Assembly (NCBI GenBank): GCA_002494215.1
Contig: DLBF01000076.1
Span: forward strand, 1 to 23,342
Source of the DNA: Prevotellaceae bacterium UBA7028
GTDB lineage: Bacteria > Bacteroidota > Bacteroidia > Bacteroidales > Bacteroidaceae
Reading direction: 5' to 3'
DNA: 23,342 nt
Below the pieces are notes generated by a model. That model was not told where the DNA came from. It was given only the letters and a program-made list of their open reading frames with translations, and ran no database searches. Positions 6,120 to 14,267 of this stretch are shown piece after piece. Every line of letters begins with the position of its first letter. The stretch's first letter is position 1. Both the position numbers and the translations under genes were made by a program.

Positions 6120-7043
6120 GTGTCAGGAGAATTCATATCCCTTGTAGTGGCCCTTATGTGGACCTTTACAGCCATCTTTGCAGAGATCGCTAGTAAGAGG
6201 ATGGGCACACTTGTTTTGAATGTATGGCGAATGATAATCACCATAGTGTTGTTGGGTGCTTTGCTATGGGTGTTCTGTGGACAGCCTTTTCCACGTTATA
6301 CCACTCCACAAGTATGGGGCTGGTTTCTTGCCAGCGGTTTTATGGGGTTCGTATTCGGAGACTATTGCCTGTTTAATGCCTATGTGGCAATGGGCAGCAA
6401 ATATACGCAGTTGTTCATGACCTTGGCCAGTCCATTTGCCGCCATTACAGCATGGGTGTTGATGGGGGAGAGAATGTCTTGGTTGGCTTTGTTAGGCATG
6501 ATTATCACTCTGACGGGAATATGCATTTCCATTTTGGGTAAGTCGGAAACAGGGAAGAGACGGATTAAACTGCCTCTCCGTGGTGTGCTGCTGGCGGTGG
6601 GAGCTGGCATGGGGCAAGGAACAGGACTGGTGCTGAGTAAGTTGGGTATGCAGGCTTATACGGCAGTCGTTCCCATCTCTGAGACTTCGGCTATTGAATT
6701 GATGCCATTCAGCGGCACAATGATTCGTGCTATGATGGGTCTGCTAGGCTTTGGCCTTGTTCTTATATCTTCTAGGAAAGTGTCGGCTATGTCTGTGGCA
6801 TGGAAAGACGGTAAGGCTTCCGCTGCAGCTATGGGTGCCATCCTGTTAGGTCCTTTCTTTGGCGTTAGTCTCAGCCTGATGGCTGTTAACCTAACCCATG
6901 CAGGTGTTGCACAGACAATAATGTCCCTGACTCCGGTTCTTATTCTTTGGCCTTCTTATTTCATCTTCGGTACAAAGGTGACACTACAGGAGTTTCTAGG
7001 AGCCGCTATTGCCGTTTTTGGCGCGAGTCTGTTCTTTATATAG
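6120..7043 (+). CDS. EamA/DMT-family transporter
   Basis: The protein has 307 residues with about ten hydrophobic segments in two EamA repeats, the standard layout of drug/metabolite exporters. The first half contains GDYCLFNAYVAMGSKYTQL and the second PFFGVSLSLMAVNLTHAGVAQTI, both in the usual EamA positions. The start is GTG at 6120: there is no in-frame ATG between it and the upstream TAG, and the next ATG would cut into the first membrane helix. The substrate cannot be deduced. No promoter of the consensus type is seen in the 60-bp gap after mtnN, so the two may be cotranscribed. Confidence 0.9.
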   Translation: MSGEFISLVVALMWTFTAIFAEIASKRMGTLVLNVWRMIITIVLLGALLWVFCGQPFPRYTTPQVWGWFLASGFMGFVFGDYCLFNAYVAMGSKYTQLFMTLASPFAAITAWVLMGERMSWLALLGMIITLTGICISILGKSETGKRRIKLPLRGVLLAVGAGMGQGTGLVLSKLGMQAYTAVVPISETSAIELMPFSGTMIRAMMGLLGFGLVLISSRKVSAMSVAWKDGKASAAAMGAILLGPFFGVSLSLMAVNLTHAGVAQTIMSLTPVLILWPSYFIFGTKVTLQEFLGAAIAVFGASLFFI

Positions 7044-7075
7044 GCGATAAAGAGTCATTTTTTCTGTTGTATTTC

Positions 7076-7106
7076 TTTGCGGTTTTCCGTAAAAGCTGTA
7101 ATTTTG
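7076..7106 (+). promoter_or_regulatory. Promoter of tRNA-Ser
   Basis: TTTG (7076-7079), 19 nt, then TAATTTTG (7099-7106) match the Bacteroidetes consensus. The mature tRNA begins 18 nt later. Confidence 0.85.
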
Positions 7107-7123
7107 TGGTCGCGTTTGGATAA

Positions 7124-7210
7124 GGAGAGATGCCAGAGTGGTCGAATGGACCGCACTCGAAATGCGGCGTACTCTTACGGGTACCCAGGGTTCGAATCCC
7201 TGTCTCTCCG
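7124..7210 (+). tRNA. tRNA-Ser, anticodon CGA
   Basis: The acceptor arms GGAGAGA (7124-7130) and TCTCTCC (7203-7209) pair fully and are followed by the discriminator G7210. The anticodon stem CCGCA/TGCGG encloses CTCGAAA, giving anticodon CGA at 7158-7160, which reads UCG. A long variable arm (class II, as in all tRNA-Ser) and a T-arm with GGTTCGAAT follow. CCA is not encoded. It has its own promoter. Confidence 0.97.
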
Positions 7211-7276
7211 CTAAGCATAAAATAAGGAAAGGAGGATGCTGTAATGCGTTCTCTTTTTCTTTTTTCTCTTGATTAT

Positions 7277-7308
7277 TTTGCCGGTCTGCATAATTATGAC
7301 TACCTTTG
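7277..7308 (+). promoter_or_regulatory. Promoter of the queuosine operon
   Basis: TTTG (7277-7280), 20 nt, then TACCTTTG (7301-7308) match the consensus exactly. Transcription should start near 7312-7316, giving a leader of about 90 nt that holds an 8-bp hairpin (TCTACTTG/CAAGTAGA, 7325-7346) and the preQ1 switch. Confidence 0.88.
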
Positions 7309-7361
7309 CACCCGCAAAAAGAATTCTACTTGCTAGGACAAGTAGAGAATATTATTAACAT

Positions 7362-7398
7362 AAAGAGTGCTTGGTAACCTCTTTTAAAACAAAACAAG
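7362..7398 (+). ncRNA. preQ1-I riboswitch (type II-like)
   Basis: An H-type pseudoknot directly precedes the yhhQ start codon. Stem P1 is AAAGAG (7362-7367) with CTCTTT (7379-7384). The loop TGCTTGGTAAC contains CTTG (7370-7373), which pairs with CAAG (7395-7398) to form P2. The loop end GGTAACC and the A-rich tail AAAACAAAACAAG closely match the Thermoanaerobacter tengcongensis preQ1-I aptamer as I remember it (GUAACC, then UUAACAAAACAAGG). The 3' helix ends 4 nt before the ATG, so ligand binding should block ribosome access. All downstream genes make or import the ligand's precursors, which supports the call. Confidence 0.86.
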
Positions 7399-7402
7399 AA
7401 AA

Positions 7403-8092
7403 ATGATACAAAACAAAACCGTATCAGCATCCTTCATGTATATGGGGATACTGTTCTGTACTTGCCTTATTGCAAGTAACCTGTTAGAATCAAAGATTTT
7501 ACAGTTCGGAAGTTTCACCATGACGGCTGGTGTATTGTGCTTTCCTATCTCTTACATTTTGAACGACTGTATCTCGGAGGTGTGGGGCTATCGTAAAGCC
7601 AGATTTGTTATTTGGATGGCTTTCCTAATGAATTTCCTGGTGGTTGCCTTGGGACAATTGGCTGTGATTTTGCCTGCTGCCGACTATTGGGCAGAGCATG
7701 AGGAACACTTTAATTTCGTCTTTGGGCTTACCCCTAGAATTACTATCGCCTCTTTTACGGCTTTCCTGTTAGGCAGTCTCGTAAACGCTTATGTGATGAG
7801 CAAAATGAAGCTGACTAGCGACGGAAGACATTTCTCGAAACGTGCCGTTGTCAGTACCCTTTGGGGTGAGGGCGTAGATAGCCTGATATTCTTCCCCTTT
7901 GCCTTTGGCGGTATGATTTCTGTTCCTGAGTTGATAAAGCTGATGATTCTGCAGGTTATTACCAAGACGCTGTACGAGATCATCGCATTGCCTCTGACCA
8001 TTCGAGTAGTAAAGTGGGTGAAGCGTCGTGAAGGAACTGATGTTTATGACGAGGATATTTCGTATAACCCATTAAATTTATTCCAGTTATGA
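7403..8092 (+). CDS. yhhQ: Queuosine precursor transporter (YhhQ family)
   Basis: The protein has 229 residues and about six membrane helices. Family landmarks include [11 protein letters not shown] (21-31), the strongly conserved [17 protein letters not shown] (51-67), and a second-half stretch with [14 protein letters not shown] and [19 protein letters not shown]. YhhQ proteins take up preQ0 and preQ1 across the inner membrane. The gene lies just after a preQ1-I riboswitch, and its TGA overlaps the ATG of queC (ATGA), so the genes form a coupled operon for making queuosine, the modified base at tRNA position 34. queD and queE are not in the window. Confidence 0.95.
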   Translation: MIQNKTVSASFMYMGILFCTCLIASNLLESKILQFGSFTMTAGVLCFPISYILNDCISEVWGYRKARFVIWMAFLMNFLVVALGQLAVILPAADYWAEHEEHFNFVFGLTPRITIASFTAFLLGSLVNAYVMSKMKLTSDGRHFSKRAVVSTLWGEGVDSLIFFPFAFGGMISVPELIKLMILQVITKTLYEIIALPLTIRVVKWVKRREGTDVYDEDISYNPLNLFQL

Positions 8093-8748
8093 TAGATGAT
8101 TCTGCATTGGTCGTCTTCTCGGGCGGACAGGATAGCACTACCTGTCTGTACTGGGCTAAACAGAACTTCAAACGTGTTGTGGCATTGAGTTTTATCTATG
8201 GTCAGAAACACGTAAAGGAGGTGGATTTGGCAAGGGAACTGGCAAAGGAAGCCGGTGTGGAATGGGACTGTATGGATGTTACTTTTATATCCAAACTTAG
8301 TACGGGATGTAGTCTTACCGATACCTCATTACAGATAGAAGAGGAGAAGCCTGCCGATAGCCTTCCCTCGACCTTCGTGCCAGGCCGTAACATGTTCTTC
8401 CTCTCAATAGCTGCCGTATATGCTCGTGAACATGGTATTCATGATTTGGTGACGGGCGTTAGCCAGACGGACTTCAGCGGTTATCCCGATTGTAGGGATA
8501 GTTTCATCAAGAGTCTGAACGTGACGCTTAATTTGGCTATGGACGAACAGTTCCGTATTCATACACCTCTGATGTGGTTGGATAAGGCACAGACGTGGCA
8601 GTTGTCCGACGAGTTGGGCGTGAAGGATATTATAAGGTATAAGACTCTTACGTGTTACAATGGTATTCAGGGCGACGGATGTGGACATTGTCCCGCTTGC
8701 CTATTAAGAAGAAAAGGATTAGAGAAATATGAGCAACAGAGAAAATGA
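8089..8748 (+). CDS. queC: 7-cyano-7-deazaguanine synthase
   Basis: The protein has 219 residues. QueC converts 7-carboxy-7-deazaguanine to preQ0 using ATP and ammonia. The ATP pyrophosphatase P-loop SGGQDS is at 11-16. Zinc ligands are Cys189, Cys198, Cys201 and Cys204 ([16 protein letters not shown]), exactly the family pattern. [14 protein letters not shown] at 123-136 is also conserved. The start overlaps the yhhQ stop by 4 nt, and queF begins 20 bp before its end, so translation of all three is probably coupled. Confidence 0.97.
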   Translation: MIDDSALVVFSGGQDSTTCLYWAKQNFKRVVALSFIYGQKHVKEVDLARELAKEAGVEWDCMDVTFISKLSTGCSLTDTSLQIEEEKPADSLPSTFVPGRNMFFLSIAAVYAREHGIHDLVTGVSQTDFSGYPDCRDSFIKSLNVTLNLAMDEQFRIHTPLMWLDKAQTWQLSDELGVKDIIRYKTLTCYNGIQGDGCGHCPACLLRRKGLEKYEQQRK

Positions 8749-9190
8749 AGGGCTGACGGCTTTAGGTCGTAAGACGGAATATAAGAATGACTATGCCCCC
8801 GAGGTTTTGGAGGCGTTCCAGAACAAGCATCCCGAGAATGACTATTGGGTAAGGTTTAACTGTCCTGAGTTTACGAGTCTCTGTCCTATTACAGGTCAGC
8901 CAGACTTCGCCGAAATACGCATCAACTATCTGCCTGATAAGATGATGGTAGAGAGTAAGAGTCTGAAGCTGTACCTTTTCAGTTTCCGTAATCACGGAGA
9001 CTTTCACGAGGACTGTGTGAACAAGATCATGAAGGATCTTATCAAATTGATGGACCCCAAATACATAGAGGTAACGGGTATATTCACTCCAAGAGGGGGA
9101 ATAAGCATTTATCCGTATGCCAACTACGGACGTCCAGGGACCAAATACGCAGAGATGGCAGAGTATCGTCTGCTACACCACGACCTTTAG
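8729..9190 (+). CDS. queF: NADPH-dependent preQ0 reductase
   Basis: The protein has 153 residues, the short single-domain (YkvM-type) form of QueF. It reduces the nitrile of preQ0 to the aminomethyl group of preQ1. [14 protein letters not shown] (48-61) holds the thioimide-forming Cys52 and the proton donor Asp59, and ESKSLKLY (75-82) is the QueF motif for substrate and NADPH binding. The ATG at 8729 lies within the end of queC. The stop TAG at 9188-9190 overlaps the dnaX stop codon on the other strand, leaving no room for an intergenic terminator. Its product, preQ1, is the ligand of the upstream switch, so the operon has product feedback. Confidence 0.97.
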   Translation: MSNRENEGLTALGRKTEYKNDYAPEVLEAFQNKHPENDYWVRFNCPEFTSLCPITGQPDFAEIRINYLPDKMMVESKSLKLYLFSFRNHGDFHEDCVNKIMKDLIKLMDPKYIEVTGIFTPRGGISIYPYANYGRPGTKYAEMAEYRLLHHDL

Positions 9191-10962
9191 TCGAATTCCA
9201 ATTCCAATTCCTTAATTAGGCTGGTAAGTGTGGGATTCATCTTCTCCATCTGGAGGAGGTGCTCTTGCTTGTTATATGTATGCTGTATGTTTTCCTCCTC
9301 GGTAAGATGAAAAGTGAGATTAAGCTCGCTGTTCCTTAGATCCTGACGGAGGAAAGACTCTATGTCTGCCTTTAAGTCGTTCAACTCGTTAATAATCTGA
9401 GGGTTGTTGACTTTTATCTCGATTGCAGAAGGACCAATGATTGTTGGTTGTAGCATTCGTATACGTTGTGCTATGGCCATCTGCTCGCGTGGAAGGCTAT
9501 TCAGAAATTTATGCCAGCTCTCCATCATTGAAATATCCTCGAGTGGCTTGTTCTGTTCGATTTCTTCTGCGAGATTCGCCTGGTTGGATTCTTCAGCCTT
9601 CTCTGTGGTGTTATTGCCGAAATGCTTGAAACTAACCTTGCGAAGGAAAACCTTGTTGTCGGCTGTGTCTGCCTTCGGAGTGGAAGAAACTGATGGGGTA
9701 GCAGGAGCGGGTGCAACTGTGGGAGCTGCAGAAGTAGATACAGAAGTGGATGCTGCCGTCTTAGGTGCAGCATCAGGAGTAGAGGCCGCTGTCTGAGACT
9801 TTGCAGCCTGCTTGGTGAAAATGGGTTTTAGTATCTTGGCAGGGCAATGCCCCGCACCAGGCACATCTTCTTCTGCTAGTTGGGCCGCCTGGATGAGGCA
9901 TATCTCAACCTGTAGGCGTTTGTTCCTGCTGGTGCGGTAGCTTTGGTCGCATTCGTTACAGAGCTTAATAGCCTGATAGAGGAACTTGGGCTTGCACTTC
10001 TTGGCCTGTTCCTGATACTTGTTGCGCATCTTATCGCTCATTTCTAGCAAAGGGAGCGTCACGGCATCCTGGCTTACCAATAGGTTGCGAAGGTGAGAGG
10101 CCAGTCCGTTAATGAAATTGCCACCATCGAAGCCTTTGTTGAGGACTTCGTTCAGCAGCAGAAGGCTGGATTGTACGTTGCCTGCCAAGAAGTGGTCAAC
10201 CAATTGGAAATAGTATTCTGTGCTAAGCACATTCAGGTTTTTGGCAACCTGCTCGTATGTTATATTTCCGCCTGTGAAGCTTACCATCTGGTCGAATATG
10301 CTCAAGGCATCACGCATACCACCGTCAGCTTTCTCTGCTATCAGACTAAGGGCTTCGGGCTCTGCGGTATATCCTTCTTTCTGTGCCACATACATAAGGT
10401 GGTCAACAGTCAGTTGCGTTGTCATTCGCTGGAAGTCATAAACCTGACAACGGCTCAGAATGGTGGGCAGAATCTTGTGCTTCTCCGTTGTGGCAAGAAT
10501 AAAGATTACGTACGAAGGCGGCTCTTCCAAGGTCTTAAGGAAAGCGTTGAAGGCAGAGGCGCTAAGCATGTGCACCTCGTCGATAATGAATACCTTGTAT
10601 TTTCCGATTTGTGGCGGAATCTGCACTTGCTTTGTCAACTCACGTATATCTTCGACCGAGTTGTTACTGGCTGCATCCAACTCGTGTATGTTCATGGAAC
10701 GCTGCTGGTCGAAAGCAACACAACTTTCGCATGTGCCGCATGCATCGCCTCCATCCTTGGGTGAAAGGCAGTTGATGGCCTTGGCAAAGATGCGTGCACA
10801 GGTGGTCTTGCCAACTCCTCTGGGACCGCAGAACAAATAAGCGTGTGCCAACTTCCCTGATGCGATGGCATTCTTGAGTGTTGTGGTGAGCGCACGTTGT
10901 CCAACTACTGCATCGAAATTCAGAGGTCTGTATTTTCGTGCAGATACAATATATTCTTCCAT
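9187..10962 (-). CDS. dnaX: DNA polymerase III subunit gamma/tau
   Basis: The protein has 591 residues from the ATG at 10962. A longer reading from TTG at 10983 is possible but less likely, as [12 protein letters not shown] is the normal N-terminus. It is the AAA+ motor of the clamp loader. Walker A GPRGVGKT is at 46-53, zinc ligands Cys65, Cys75, Cys78 and Cys81, Walker B DEVH at 128-131, sensor 1 TTE at 158-160 and the arginine-finger motif SRC at 170-172. A low-complexity Ala/Ser/Thr/Pro linker spans about 375-450, followed by a less conserved C-terminal part that would bind polymerase in tau. I saw no clear slippery A-run for a short gamma form. The gene is convergent with queF and divergent from the FtsB-like gene. 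Confidence 0.96.
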   Translation of the reverse strand: MEEYIVSARKYRPLNFDAVVGQRALTTTLKNAIASGKLAHAYLFCGPRGVGKTTCARIFAKAINCLSPKDGGDACGTCESCVAFDQQRSMNIHELDAASNNSVEDIRELTKQVQIPPQIGKYKVFIIDEVHMLSASAFNAFLKTLEEPPSYVIFILATTEKHKILPTILSRCQVYDFQRMTTQLTVDHLMYVAQKEGYTAEPEALSLIAEKADGGMRDALSIFDQMVSFTGGNITYEQVAKNLNVLSTEYYFQLVDHFLAGNVQSSLLLLNEVLNKGFDGGNFINGLASHLRNLLVSQDAVTLPLLEMSDKMRNKYQEQAKKCKPKFLYQAIKLCNECDQSYRTSRNKRLQVEICLIQAAQLAEEDVPGAGHCPAKILKPIFTKQAAKSQTAASTPDAAPKTAASTSVSTSAAPTVAPAPATPSVSSTPKADTADNKVFLRKVSFKHFGNNTTEKAEESNQANLAEEIEQNKPLEDISMMESWHKFLNSLPREQMAIAQRIRMLQPTIIGPSAIEIKVNNPQIINELNDLKADIESFLRQDLRNSELNLTFHLTEEENIQHTYNKQEHLLQMEKMNPTLTSLIKELELEFD

Positions 10963-10980
10963 TCTGTTTATAGTTTTGTG

Positions 10981-10988
10981 CAAAAATA
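10981..10988 (-). promoter_or_regulatory. Possible -7 box of dnaX
   Basis: On the minus strand TATTTTTG fits TAnnTTTG, 18 nt before the chosen ATG. No good TTTG is found at the -33 distance, so this is tentative. Confidence 0.45.
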
Positions 10989-11032
10989 ATAAAAAAATGT
11001 GGCTTCTTGTAATAAGTGACCATATTTTTTTC

Positions 11033-11040
11033 TACCTTTG
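11033..11040 (+). promoter_or_regulatory. Probable -7 box of the FtsB-like gene
   Basis: TACCTTTG is a perfect -7 element 23 nt before the ATG. The -33 element is weak (TTGT at 11007-11010, spacing 22 nt). Confidence 0.65.
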
Positions 11041-11063
11041 CTCAAAATTAGCACCAAGACATT

Positions 11064-11411
11064 ATGAGCCGATTAAATTCCGTCTTTCTATACATATGCC
11101 GTCATAAATATATGGTGGTTGTGTTCTTTATTGTTCTCATTGTAGGGTTTATAGACGACAACAGTTTCATGCATCGTTTTGACCGCCGTAGTAGAATGAG
11201 TCAGTTGAGTAACGAGATAGAGGCATATAAGGCTCAGTACGAGGAGGCAGACCGTTGTCTGCGTGAGATGGACGAGAATCCCAAAGCGATAGAGAAGATG
11301 GCCCGTGAGAGATATTTTATGAAACGCCCAGGCGAAGATATCTTTGTGATAAGAGACGCTGAGGACAATGATAACACAGAGTCGACCGTTGCCGGCTCCA
11401 TAAAAGAATAA
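11064..11411 (+). CDS. FtsB/DivIC-like septum formation protein
   Basis: The protein has 115 residues with one membrane helix at about 17-29 (MVVVFFIVLIVGF), then a coiled-coil at about 42-75 (LSNEIEAYKAQYEEADRCL) and the family end motif ARERYFMKRPGEDIFVI. This is the small bitopic divisome protein of the FtsB/DivIC/FtsL group, which links the FtsQ-type protein to the septal synthase FtsWI in the periplasm. It is the first gene of a plus-strand run of five and is divergent from dnaX. FtsB versus DivIC naming is not settled for this phylum, so no symbol is given. Confidence 0.9.
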   Translation: MSRLNSVFLYICRHKYMVVVFFIVLIVGFIDDNSFMHRFDRRSRMSQLSNEIEAYKAQYEEADRCLREMDENPKAIEKMARERYFMKRPGEDIFVIRDAEDNDNTESTVAGSIKE

Positions 11412-11416
11412 GCCTC

Positions 11417-11794
11417 ATGATACGCGAACTTTCTTCTTGGGAGAATGTGCTTTTCCGCATGGGTGCCATCTTGATGCTTATTGGTGTAACCGTTCATATT
11501 TTCAATGCTGAGATTTCCTTATTTATATATGGTATAGGTGCCATGCTGTTTTGCTTGATGCAGTTACGTGCTGTATATGAGGGGAACGACCTGAATGTAA
11601 TAAGACTGCGTCGTCAGCAACTGTTTGCTTGCTTGATGTTTATTGGCACGGCAATGTGCATGAGTATGCAGGTCTATCAGTATGGATTTGCCCGTAGGAA
11701 TGAATGGGTTGTTGCCTTGGCAATAGGGTGTGTGCTTGAGTTATATACGGCATGGCGTATCCCTAATGCATTACAAAAGGCAAAAAAGTCTTAA
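11417..11794 (+). CDS. Small integral membrane protein, unknown function
   Basis: The protein has 125 residues with four predicted membrane helices at about 13-30, 34-50, 68-86 and 95-111. A charged loop between helices 2 and 3 (YEGNDLNVIRLRRQQ) is probably cytoplasmic. I do not recognise the family. It starts 5 nt after the FtsB-like stop codon, so it is almost surely cotranscribed with it, which makes an envelope or division role possible but unproven. No signal peptide, metal site or catalytic motif is seen. Confidence 0.8.
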   Translation: MIRELSSWENVLFRMGAILMLIGVTVHIFNAEISLFIYGIGAMLFCLMQLRAVYEGNDLNVIRLRRQQLFACLMFIGTAMCMSMQVYQYGFARRNEWVVALAIGCVLELYTAWRIPNALQKAKKS

Positions 11795-11807
11795 TAAGTA
11801 CTAAAAG

Positions 11808-11840
11808 TTCGCCGTATTTCATGTTTTTTGCCTAACTTTG
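11808..11840 (+). promoter_or_regulatory. Promoter of the DUF4369-type lipoprotein gene
   Basis: TTCG (11808-11811, one mismatch to TTTG), 21 nt, then TAACTTTG (11833-11840). The ATG lies 23 nt downstream. This suggests a second, internal start in the ftsB-to-metH-domain gene run. Confidence 0.65.
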
Positions 11841-11863
11841 TGTTAATGATTGAATGGCATAAT

Positions 11864-12562
11864 ATGAAAAAGTTTATTTCCTCTATAATCCTAGGGGCTG
11901 CTATGTTAGCCTCATGCTCGGACCAGTATCTTGTTTCCGGCACATCCAATGTGGAAGGATTGGAGGGTAGGATGCTGTATCTTAGGGTGTTTAAGGATAG
12001 CGATATGTGTGCCATTGACTCTTCAAGGGTGGTTCATGGTAGGTTCAAATTCCGCGGAATCATGGATTCTGTGATGATGGCAAGCGTCTTCCTTGAAGAA
12101 AGCGGAGTAATGCCTGTGGTCTTGGAAAGTGGCAATGTTAACATACGTATAGACGAGAACATCCAGAGTGCTACTGGAACCCCGTTGAATGACAGTCTCT
12201 CTAATTTCATTATGAAGAAGTCGCAGATAGATGCCCGTATGGCCGAGCTTCCACGTGAGAAGGCGCGGATGATTATGAACGGCATTGATGAGGAGATGAT
12301 CGACGTGGAATTGAACGAACAGGCTCGCGAACTGGAGATTGAGAATGATAAGTTGATAACACGCTTCATCCGTTCTAATTATAATAATGTGTTAGGGCCG
12401 GGTGTTTTTATGATAATGACGAATAGTTTTCCGTATCCGATCTTGAACCCTCAGATTGAGGAGATTATTTCTCAGGCTCCTCCTTATTTCAAGAATAATC
12501 CTTACGTAAAGGAGTATATTAGGGCTGCTGAAAGTAATATGGAGAAGTTACGTCAGTATTAA
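11864..12562 (+). CDS. Lipoprotein with DUF4369-like domain
   Basis: The protein has 232 residues from ATG 11864 (an upstream TTG reading is disfavoured because it would bury the signal peptide). The signal peptide is MKKFISSIILGAAMLASC, with lipobox LASC and the lipidated Cys18. The region after it (GTSNVEGLEGRMLYLR, then DSSRVVHGRFKFRG and VVLESGNVNIRID) has the pattern of DUF4369, a domain usually fused in Bacteroidetes to a thioredoxin-like domain. Here the rest is a charged helical region with no CxxC, so the redox part is missing. It is an envelope-anchored protein of unknown role, with its own promoter, 26 bp before the acyltransferase gene. Confidence 0.85.
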   Translation: MKKFISSIILGAAMLASCSDQYLVSGTSNVEGLEGRMLYLRVFKDSDMCAIDSSRVVHGRFKFRGIMDSVMMASVFLEESGVMPVVLESGNVNIRIDENIQSATGTPLNDSLSNFIMKKSQIDARMAELPREKARMIMNGIDEEMIDVELNEQARELEIENDKLITRFIRSNYNNVLGPGVFMIMTNSFPYPILNPQIEEIISQAPPYFKNNPYVKEYIRAAESNMEKLRQY

Positions 12563-12588
12563 AATAGGATATAAAGAGATTCCCTGAT

Positions 12589-13344
12589 ATGAAATACTTG
12601 TATTGGATTTACCAATTATTTATAGCTGCTCCTATCCTTCTGATTGCAACCGTTCTTTGCGCAGTAACAGTTATCCTGTTCAGTCCCATATGTCCCGCAT
12701 GGGTTGGTTATTATCCTCCCATGGTGTGGAGTCGTCTGATGTGCTGGGTATGTCTGCTTCCTGTCAAGGTGGAGGGTAGAGAACATCTGAGCAAACATCA
12801 GTCCTACGTCTTTGTGTGCAACCATCAGGGAGCATATGACATCTTCTTGGTATATGGATTCTTAGGAAGGAATTTCAGATGGATGATGAAGAAGGCTCTG
12901 CGTAAGATTCCCTTGATAGGAAAAGCGTGTGAGAGAGCTGGACACGTTATGGTTGATAAGAGTGGCCCAAAAGCTATAAATGCCACATGCGAGCAGGGAC
13001 GTAAGGTTCTGCGTGGCGGTATTAGCCTTATGGTCTTTCCTGAAGGTGCCCGCACTTTTACGGGTCACATGGGCAAGTTCCGCAGGGGAGCCTTCCAGTT
13101 GGCTCATCAGTTGCAATTGCCTGTTGTGCCTATAACTATTGATGGTTCGTTTGATGTTTTGCCTCGCCAGAGAGGTTTCAACTTTGTTACTTGGCATCCT
13201 TTGCGACTCGTCATTCATGAGCCAATCCTTCCCAATCCGGAGGATGAGAACGAAATTAAGGATGTTCTGGAGCAGAGCTATCAGGCCATTATGACTTCTC
13301 TGCCACAGAAATATCAAGGCTTTGTCGAAAACCCTGATCAATGA
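12589..13344 (+). CDS. plsC: 1-acyl-sn-glycerol-3-phosphate acyltransferase (PlsC family)
   Basis: The protein has 251 residues with one or two N-terminal membrane helices (about 5-48). It shows the four acyltransferase blocks: NHQGAYD (H-x4-D catalytic motif, about 78-84), a middle block with KKALRKIPLIGKACERAGHVMVD, FPEGAR (about 150-155) and PVVPITIDGS. The enzyme acylates lysophosphatidic acid to phosphatidic acid at the membrane. Some relatives act on other lysolipids, so substrate choice is inferred from the family. Its TGA overlaps the ATG of the next gene by 4 nt. Confidence 0.92.
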   Translation: MKYLYWIYQLFIAAPILLIATVLCAVTVILFSPICPAWVGYYPPMVWSRLMCWVCLLPVKVEGREHLSKHQSYVFVCNHQGAYDIFLVYGFLGRNFRWMMKKALRKIPLIGKACERAGHVMVDKSGPKAINATCEQGRKVLRGGISLMVFPEGARTFTGHMGKFRRGAFQLAHQLQLPVVPITIDGSFDVLPRQRGFNFVTWHPLRLVIHEPILPNPEDENEIKDVLEQSYQAIMTSLPQKYQGFVENPDQ

Positions 13345-14210
13345 TTTATACTCGTCATTATACCATTCACGAGGCAGCCAGTTACATCAACTGGCTTTAT
13401 TTCTTTCACGCCTGGGGATTCCCTGCTCGCTATAGCAGTATAGCGAGTGTGCATGGTTGTGTGGCTTGTAGACAGAATTGGTTGCAGGCTTTCCCTGAGG
13501 AAGAGAGGCAGCGAGCTGAGCAGGCCATGAAACTTTTTGATGAGGCCCAGCTGATTCTGCGTCAATGGGATGAGGCTGGTTATTATACTGTTTTCAGCTT
13601 CCGACTTTTGGAAGCTAACTCCGAGGACGAGGATATTGTTATTGCTGACTCAGGCCAACGTATTCCATTCCTTCGTCAACAGCATCCTGATGAAGGAAAA
13701 CCTTGCCTTTGTCTTGCTGACTTTGTCCGACCTCTGTCATCTGGTATTCCTGACAAGATTGGTGTTTTTGCCAGTACAGTCTCTTCTGCTGTTCCTACAG
13801 ATAGGTTGGAAGAGGCCTTGATTGCTGATCGTCTTGCCGAGGCAACGGCTGAGTTGGGACATCTGCAGACAAGACGTGAATGGTGGGGATATGCTCCAGA
13901 CGAACATCTTACTGTGGAAGAACTCTTTGCTGAGAAATATCAAGGTAAGCGCCCAGCCATAGGCTACCCGTCGTTACCAGACCAGAGCGTTTGCTTCATT
14001 CTTTCCGACTTGCTGGATTTTCCCTCTTTGGGCATAAAGTTAACAGAAAACGGGGCGATGATTCCTCATGCCAGTACCTGTGGCTTTATGTTCTCGCATC
14101 CTGCAACTTGCCATTTCTCTGTAGGTAAGGTAGGAGAGGACCAGCTACAGGATTATGCCAAGCGCAGAGGGGTGTCTGCCGACTCCCTGCAAAAGTTCTT
14201 CAGGCTATAG
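13341..14210 (+). CDS. Stand-alone methionine synthase reactivation (AdoMet-binding) domain
   Basis: The protein has 289 residues. It matches the C-terminal reactivation module of cobalamin-dependent methionine synthase (MetH) over about 100-285. LADFVRP (125-131) supplies the acidic residue equivalent to E. coli Asp946. ADRLAEATAE (162-171) and WWGYAP (181-186) come next, then RPAIGYPSLPDQS (204-216; Arg204 and Tyr209 match AdoMet-binding Arg1134 and Tyr1139), LTENGAM and FSHPATCHFSVGK (251-263). The module binds S-adenosylmethionine for reductive methylation of inactive cob(II)alamin. Homocysteine, folate and cobalamin domains are absent, so it must act in trans on a MetH encoded elsewhere. 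A split of this kind is known in Thermotoga. Its ATG overlaps the plsC stop, although no functional link is evident. The N-terminal 100 residues are less clear. Confidence 0.88.
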   Translation: MIYTRHYTIHEAASYINWLYFFHAWGFPARYSSIASVHGCVACRQNWLQAFPEEERQRAEQAMKLFDEAQLILRQWDEAGYYTVFSFRLLEANSEDEDIVIADSGQRIPFLRQQHPDEGKPCLCLADFVRPLSSGIPDKIGVFASTVSSAVPTDRLEEALIADRLAEATAELGHLQTRREWWGYAPDEHLTVEELFAEKYQGKRPAIGYPSLPDQSVCFILSDLLDFPSLGIKLTENGAMIPHASTCGFMFSHPATCHFSVGKVGEDQLQDYAKRRGVSADSLQKFFRL

Positions 14211-14267
14211 CAGAAATTCTTCTTGTCTTAGTAGTAAAAGTTTTAATTCTACGTGATAAAACTATTT

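Noticed and set aside
7036..7218. Minus-strand ORF of 60 codons with GETGIRTLGTR
   Set aside because: It is the antisense of tRNA-Ser; this translation is a well-known false protein call in many genomes.
7224..7335. Short ORF of about 30 codons starting near 7244 after AAAGGAGG
   Set aside because: The apparent strong Shine-Dalgarno is probably chance, as this phylum rarely uses it. The ORF crosses the queuosine promoter and the peptide has no amino-acid bias that would suggest a leader.
10093..10764. Plus-strand ORF of 223 codons
   Set aside because: It is the antisense shadow of the dnaX AAA+ domain and has no motif of its own.
10963..10983. Upstream TTG start for dnaX adding seven residues
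   Set aside because: The ATG at 10962 gives the family's usual N-terminus, and the TTG overlaps the possible -7 box.
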